A stretch of DNA of 10,286 nucleotides from an uncultured Eubacteriaceae bacterium (GTDB taxonomy: Bacteria > Bacillota > Clostridia > Eubacteriales > Eubacteriaceae), in NCBI GenBank assembly GCA_947625175.1, contig CANQNI010000044.1, positions 1-10,286 on the forward strand, given 5' to 3'. Below the pieces are notes generated by a model, which worked only from the letters and a program-made list of their open reading frames with translations, ran no database searches and was not told the origin of the DNA. Positions 7,566 to 10,286 of this stretch are shown one piece after another; position 1 is the stretch's first letter, and each line of letters starts with the position of its first letter. The translations under genes and the position numbers were made by a program.

Positions 7566-7590
7566 AGCCCGTCTAGCTAGACGGGCTTTT
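7566..7590 (+). terminator. Rho-independent terminator of the gshAB-glgB operon
   Basis: A perfect palindrome AGCCCGTCTAGCTAGACGGGCT (8-10 bp stem) is followed by TTT, 8 nt after the last stop of the operon. In reverse it is followed by GATTTTT, so it may also stop leftward transcripts coming from the convergent phosphatase gene. The GC-rich stem stands out sharply from the AT-rich surroundings. Confidence 0.92.
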
Positions 7591-7749
7591 ATCATATAAA
7601 ATTTTCTAAAAATTCGCTCCGGCTAAGTGATGTAAACGTTTAAATCAACAAAGAATTTTCTGGTTCTTTCTTATATAAGAATTTAAATTACTTAGTATAG
7701 GCAGTTAATAAATTGGTTAATTTAGTAAGAGAAGAATACTATATGATAA

Positions 7750-8586
7750 TTAAAGTTGATGAAAGATTGGTTTCATATTTTCAAAAGTACAAAATTCTTT
7801 AAAACCAATGGTTTTTAAAGCTTCTTTAGCTTCATCAACTTTGTCTCCAACTCGACCAGGAGTATGACTATCACTTCCAATTGTAATAATCTTACCTCCA
7901 AGATCATAATAACGCTTGAGAATACTTTTTGATGGATGAAAATCTCCTATCTTATAATGAAAACCGGATGTATTAACCTCTATTCCTTTATCATCTTTTA
8001 TTGCTGTAACTAGAATTTCATCTATCAGATCGTCTATTTCTTTAGTTAAATACTCTCCCTGCAGGTCGTATCTTATCTGATGATCTAAATGTCCCAGGAC
8101 ATTATAATGATGATAATTTTTTGCGACGTTTAAAATTTCTGTATAATACCCAACGTGATAGTCTCTTTGACTTTTTCCTTTCTGATAATCCTGATTCCAG
8201 AATTCTAAATTATCAGCCTGATGACAGGAGTTAATAATAAAATCAAGATCATAAGTTTTATAGAGATTTTCAAAATCAGGAATAGTGGAGACCTGAATTC
8301 CGTATTCAAGTCCTTTTTTTACAGTAATCTGATTTTTGTATTTTTCTTTTAATTCTTCCAGTCTAGCTAGATATGCCGGATAATCAACATTAACTTTATT
8401 TTCTTTTAGTAATTCTTCTTTCCTGTCTTCTGGAAGTTTATCCCGATCGAAATGAACTCCATAATCAACATGTTCTGTAATACAAATTTCGTCTAGACCT
8501 TTACTGATTGCTTCCTGGATAACTTCTTCCATAGGATAATCACAATCGTCACTAAAACTGGTATGAATATGATAATCTGCTTTCAT
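7750..8586 (-). CDS. hisJ: PHP-family histidinol-phosphatase-like protein
   Basis: Probably removes phosphate from L-histidinol phosphate, a late step of histidine synthesis, using a trinuclear metal centre. The 278-aa chain is close to the 268 aa of the Bacillus PHP enzyme. Metal ligands are visible in order: H6-x-H8 in MKADYHIHTSFSDD, D14, the E38-H39 pair (CITEHVDYG), E94 (KGLEYGI), H122 (NSCHQAD), H166 with H169 (LGHLDHQI) and D239-x-H241 (GSDSHTPGRVG). Start is fixed because the metal motif begins six residues in and no earlier start is available. No ribosome site is visible; a TATAAT box lies just 7 nt before the ATG (see promoter entry). No other his gene is in the window, and PHP proteins of this subgroup can act on other phosphate esters, so the substrate is less certain than the family. 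Confidence 0.88.
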   Translation of the reverse strand: MKADYHIHTSFSDDCDYPMEEVIQEAISKGLDEICITEHVDYGVHFDRDKLPEDRKEELLKENKVNVDYPAYLARLEELKEKYKNQITVKKGLEYGIQVSTIPDFENLYKTYDLDFIINSCHQADNLEFWNQDYQKGKSQRDYHVGYYTEILNVAKNYHHYNVLGHLDHQIRYDLQGEYLTKEIDDLIDEILVTAIKDDKGIEVNTSGFHYKIGDFHPSKSILKRYYDLGGKIITIGSDSHTPGRVGDKVDEAKEALKTIGFKEFCTFENMKPIFHQL

Positions 8587-8593
8587 AAAGCTA

Positions 8594-8599
8594 ATTATA
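8594..8599 (-). promoter_or_regulatory. -10 box of the phosphatase gene, leaderless-type promoter
   Basis: On the minus strand TATAAT is followed by 7 nt and then the ATG at 8586. Transcription would begin at or next to the start codon, giving a leaderless or near-leaderless mRNA, which agrees with the lack of a ribosome site. The matching -35 region is poor (TTATTA at a 17-nt spacing). Confidence 0.45.
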
Positions 8600-8648
8600 C
8601 TTATTAATTTTGAAATTAATAAATGATTCTGGTATAAAAATAAATAGA

Positions 8649-8654
8649 TATAAT
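8649..8654 (+). promoter_or_regulatory. -10 box of the phosphopantetheinyl transferase gene
   Basis: A perfect TATAAT lies 29 nt before the ATG at 8684, which would give a leader of about 23 nt. The -35 region is weak (TTCTGG at 8627-8632, spacing 16). It is divergent from the phosphatase -10 box, 50 nt away. Confidence 0.5.
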
Positions 8655-8683
8655 ATTAGAATTGATTTATCAATGAATCATTA

Positions 8684-9271
8684 ATGAAAGATACAGTTTA
8701 TTTATTTATTAAAGAAAGTCCTGATGTTCCAACCAGAGAAAAATACAAGACCTACCATAAATTTGGAAAAGAATTATTAACGATAGGACTAAAAGAATTG
8801 AATTGTCTTCCTAAAGATAATCTAAATCAACATTTATTAAAAAATCGATATGGAAAACCCTATTTCGATGAATCGATTCCCTTTTTTTATAATATTAGCC
8901 ATTCAGATGAATTTATTATTTGTGCACTGGCTAAAAAAGAAATAGGGATAGATACTGAAATACTAGATTCTTTTAATGAAAGCATTTATAAGTTTGTTTT
9001 AACTCAAGAAGAACTTAACTATTTAAGAACATTTAAGAAAAAAGTGGATCAGGATAAAATATTTTTGAAATTCTGGACGTTAAAAGAAAGTTATATCAAA
9101 CAACTTGGAAAAGGATTATCTTTTCCTGTTCAGGATATTAGTTTTAATTTAGAAGATTCGGTTAAAAGTACTGATAGGGATAAATTCTTTTATCAGTTTA
9201 ATATAAGTCCTATTTCAGTAGTTTCAATTTGTTATCCGGAAGACTTTGATTTAAAGATAAGAAGAATTTAA
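8684..9271 (+). CDS. 4'-phosphopantetheinyl transferase, Sfp type
   Basis: Transfers the 4'-phosphopantetheine arm of coenzyme A to a serine of a carrier protein, switching it on. The 195-aa protein is a short Sfp/HetI-type pseudodimer, against 224 aa in B. subtilis Sfp. Family motifs appear in order: RYGKPYF (55-61, K58-P59), YNISHSDEF (69-77), EIGIDTEIL (86-94, Mg-binding D90 and E92) and FWTLKESYIKQLGKGLSF (130-147, with W131, K134, E135, K139 and G142-G144). All catalytic positions are present, so it should be active. No ribosome site is apparent before the ATG; no other start is in frame nearby. No carrier protein, NRPS or PKS gene is in the window, so its target is unknown. It may serve fatty acid ACP or a distant biosynthetic cluster. 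Confidence 0.92.
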   Translation: MKDTVYLFIKESPDVPTREKYKTYHKFGKELLTIGLKELNCLPKDNLNQHLLKNRYGKPYFDESIPFFYNISHSDEFIICALAKKEIGIDTEILDSFNESIYKFVLTQEELNYLRTFKKKVDQDKIFLKFWTLKESYIKQLGKGLSFPVQDISFNLEDSVKSTDRDKFFYQFNISPISVVSICYPEDFDLKIRRI

Positions 9272-9291
9272 AAAAGCGCCCAAAGGCGCTT
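9271..9291 (-). terminator. Hairpin terminator between convergent genes
   Basis: Stem AAGCGCC / GGCGCTT with loop CAAA at 9274-9291. Read on the minus strand it ends in GGCGC followed by a run of six T, an excellent terminator 8 nt past the lipoprotein stop. On the plus strand only TTAAATAAA follows, so it would stop the transferase transcript less well. Confidence 0.88.
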
Positions 9292-9298
9292 AAATAAA

Positions 9299-9832
9299 CT
9301 ACTCTGTCAAAACTTCTGTTGGAGTTACTTCAAATTCTGCTGTTTTACCGTCTCCTTCTCCAACCTTTACATTTATTTGAAATACCTGCCAATCTTGTGG
9401 AACTTCAAACATAAAGTTTCCTGTAGTACTTTTACCAGGAGCAATTGGTGTTCCAGTATCGAACTGATCGGTTATACCGGTTAAAATGTTTTCAACAACT
9501 GTTCCATCTACCAAGCCACTAGCAGTAAAGTTGGACGGATTAAAATCTTCTTTACCATCATTTGTAACAGTAAAATTGCAGATTAATAATTGATTTCCAT
9601 CTTGGGGTATATTAACATCAGTTTCTCCTGAAGGAGCTACTGAATTTAATTTAACCGTAATATCATCAGCTTTAAATTCGGATCCAACCGTGTATTTATC
9701 TCCTTCTGAAGCTATTGATCCAGAATCTTCACTTTCTTCTGTTTTGGAATCTGACTCACTACTGGTATTGCCACATCCAATACAAATAAATAATAATGAT
9801 ATAACTAAAAAAATTGATAAAAAGCGTTTCAA
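9299..9832 (-). CDS. Secreted lipoprotein with DUF4352-like domain
   Basis: The 177-aa product has a signal peptide (MKRFLSIFLVISLLFICIGC) with lipidation expected at C20; the residue at -3 is a cysteine instead of the usual Leu, Val or Ile. Residues 21-45 form a Ser/Glu/Asp-rich linker. From about 46 to 175 the fold fits the DUF4352 immunoglobulin-like family found in Gram-positive lipoproteins: KYTVGSEFKADDITVKLNSV, LLICNFTVTNDGKEDFNPSNF, then PGKSTTGNFMFEVP. It should sit on the outer face of the membrane; function is unknown. The start is TTG, with GGGAGGA upstream leaving an 11-nt gap, which is long; an ATT two codons earlier would give a closer fit but is a rare start. Strongly acidic composition would suit a salty habitat. 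It is a single-gene unit ending at a strong terminator. Confidence 0.85.
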   Translation of the reverse strand: MKRFLSIFLVISLLFICIGCGNTSSESDSKTEESEDSGSIASEGDKYTVGSEFKADDITVKLNSVAPSGETDVNIPQDGNQLLICNFTVTNDGKEDFNPSNFTASGLVDGTVVENILTGITDQFDTGTPIAPGKSTTGNFMFEVPQDWQVFQINVKVGEGDGKTAEFEVTPTEVLTE

Positions 9833-9842
9833 CTTAATTATT

Positions 9843-9849
9843 TCCTCCC
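9843..9849 (-). promoter_or_regulatory. Strong ribosome binding site for a TTG start
   Basis: On the minus strand GGGAGGA stands 11 nt before the TTG that begins the lipoprotein. The signal peptide starts MKRFL at this TTG, and no ATG or GTG is in frame closer to it, so the site supports the TTG start despite the long gap. Confidence 0.7.
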
Positions 9850-9918
9850 GAGATTAAGTTAATAATTTTATATCCAAAATTAAAGCAATTTATCTTAATA
9901 AACGATTTAAAATTACGT

Positions 9919-9924
9919 ATTATA
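9919..9924 (-). promoter_or_regulatory. Possible -10 box of the lipoprotein gene
   Basis: TATAAT on the minus strand, inside the small dyad CGTATAATACG, about 87 nt before the TTG start. No good -35 hexamer is seen at 15-18 nt upstream. The rest of the 9833-10064 gap holds no ORF or stable hairpin that I can see. Confidence 0.3.
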
Positions 9925-10064
9925 CGATTATTTTTAGGTAAATAAGCTATCATAATGATCACAAATTTCTAATTATTTGAATTGTTTTGATCGATTGAAA
10001 TGAAAATTGAATAAATAAATTTGAATAGTTTCTTGAATTAAGGTAATTTAAAGAGAAATAAAAA

Positions 10065-10149
10065 TGGTGCGGATTAAGAGACTTGAACTCCCACATCTTG
10101 CGATACTAGATCCTAAATCTAGCGCGTCTGCCAATTCCGCCAAATCCGC
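10065..10149 (-). tRNA. tRNA-Leu (anticodon UAG)
   Basis: An 85-nt class II tRNA on the minus strand. The acceptor stem GCGGATT pairs with AATCCGC, followed by A and an encoded CCA. The anticodon stem CTAGA/TCTAG holds loop TTTAGGA, giving anticodon TAG, which reads CUN leucine codons. The long variable arm TATCGCAAGATGT is typical of leucine tRNAs. The T-arm is GGGAG-TTCAAGT-CTCTT with two G-U pairs at its base, slightly weaker than usual. A run of T follows the 3' end, without a clear hairpin. Confidence 0.97.
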
Positions 10150-10161
10150 ACGGTGAATTAT

Positions 10162-10190
10162 ATTTTAAAAAAAATTGGCAATCTTGTCAA
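10162..10190 (-). promoter_or_regulatory. Promoter of tRNA-Leu
   Basis: On the minus strand a perfect -35 TTGACA (10190-10185) is followed after 17 nt by TAAAAT (10167-10162), one mismatch from consensus. Transcription would start near 10155, a few bases before the mature tRNA. A second hexamer TATAAT at 10162-10157 is 22 nt from the -35, too far, so the TAAAAT box is preferred. This is the best sigma-70-type promoter in the window. Confidence 0.8.
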
Positions 10191-10286
10191 GAGAAATTTT
10201 TATTGACACTAAGGTAATCGCTTAAAAATTTTTTAGAGATCATAAGTAACAAATTTAAGACGATTTAATCTTCATTTTATTAAAAA

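Noticed and set aside
1..10286. CRISPR array, intact insertion sequence, phage or toxin-antitoxin system.
   Set aside because: No regularly spaced direct repeats, no complete transposase, and no pair of small overlapping genes with toxin-like motifs were seen on either strand.

Overview
This 10.3 kb window comes from a low-GC (about 30 % by eye) bacterial chromosome. The tRNAs carry genome-encoded CCA ends, several genes have purine-rich ribosome sites and one starts at TTG. A two-domain fused glutathione synthetase, an anaerobe-style compact gene layout and rather acidic proteins fit a Firmicutes-like organism. A halophilic anaerobe of the Halanaerobiales type is possible, but that is inference and not proven here.

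Layout. (1) 1-27: 3' end of a tRNA, probably tRNA-Pro. (2) 28-922: about 0.9 kb of very AT-rich DNA without an intact gene. It holds an imperfect inverted repeat (321-456), a 35-codon ORF (483-590) and a 65-codon open frame with no start codon (628-825), so it looks like a decayed gene or mobile-element scar beside a tRNA. (3) 923-7557: six tightly packed + strand genes ending at a strong terminator (7566-7590). In order they are gshAB (glutathione synthesis), a four-helix EamA/SMR-like membrane protein, a family 2 glycosyltransferase, an acyl-ACP thioesterase, glgB (glycogen branching enzyme), and a four-helix membrane protein of unknown function. Gaps of 1 nt, 1 nt, a 4-nt overlap, 33 nt and a 44-nt overlap point to one transcript. 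(4) 7750-8586, minus: a PHP-family histidinol-phosphatase-like gene. It is divergent from (5) 8684-9271, plus: an Sfp-type 4'-phosphopantetheinyl transferase; back-to-back TATAAT boxes lie in the 97-nt gap. (6) 9299-9832, minus: a DUF4352-type lipoprotein, convergent with the transferase and sharing a GC-rich hairpin with it. (7) 10065-10149, minus: tRNA-Leu(UAG) with a near-consensus promoter.

How the genes may work together. The small membrane protein and the glycosyltransferase make a plausible lipid-linked sugar transfer and flipping pair for the cell envelope. The thioesterase and branching enzyme act on fatty acyl chains and on glycogen. Why these share a transcript with glutathione synthesis is not evident from known pathways. 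The genes to the right of the terminator look like independent single-gene units. I found no CRISPR array, no intact insertion sequence, no phage genes and no convincing new defence system. The most unusual points are the mixed operon, the leaderless-looking phosphatase promoter, and the decayed region next to the tRNA.
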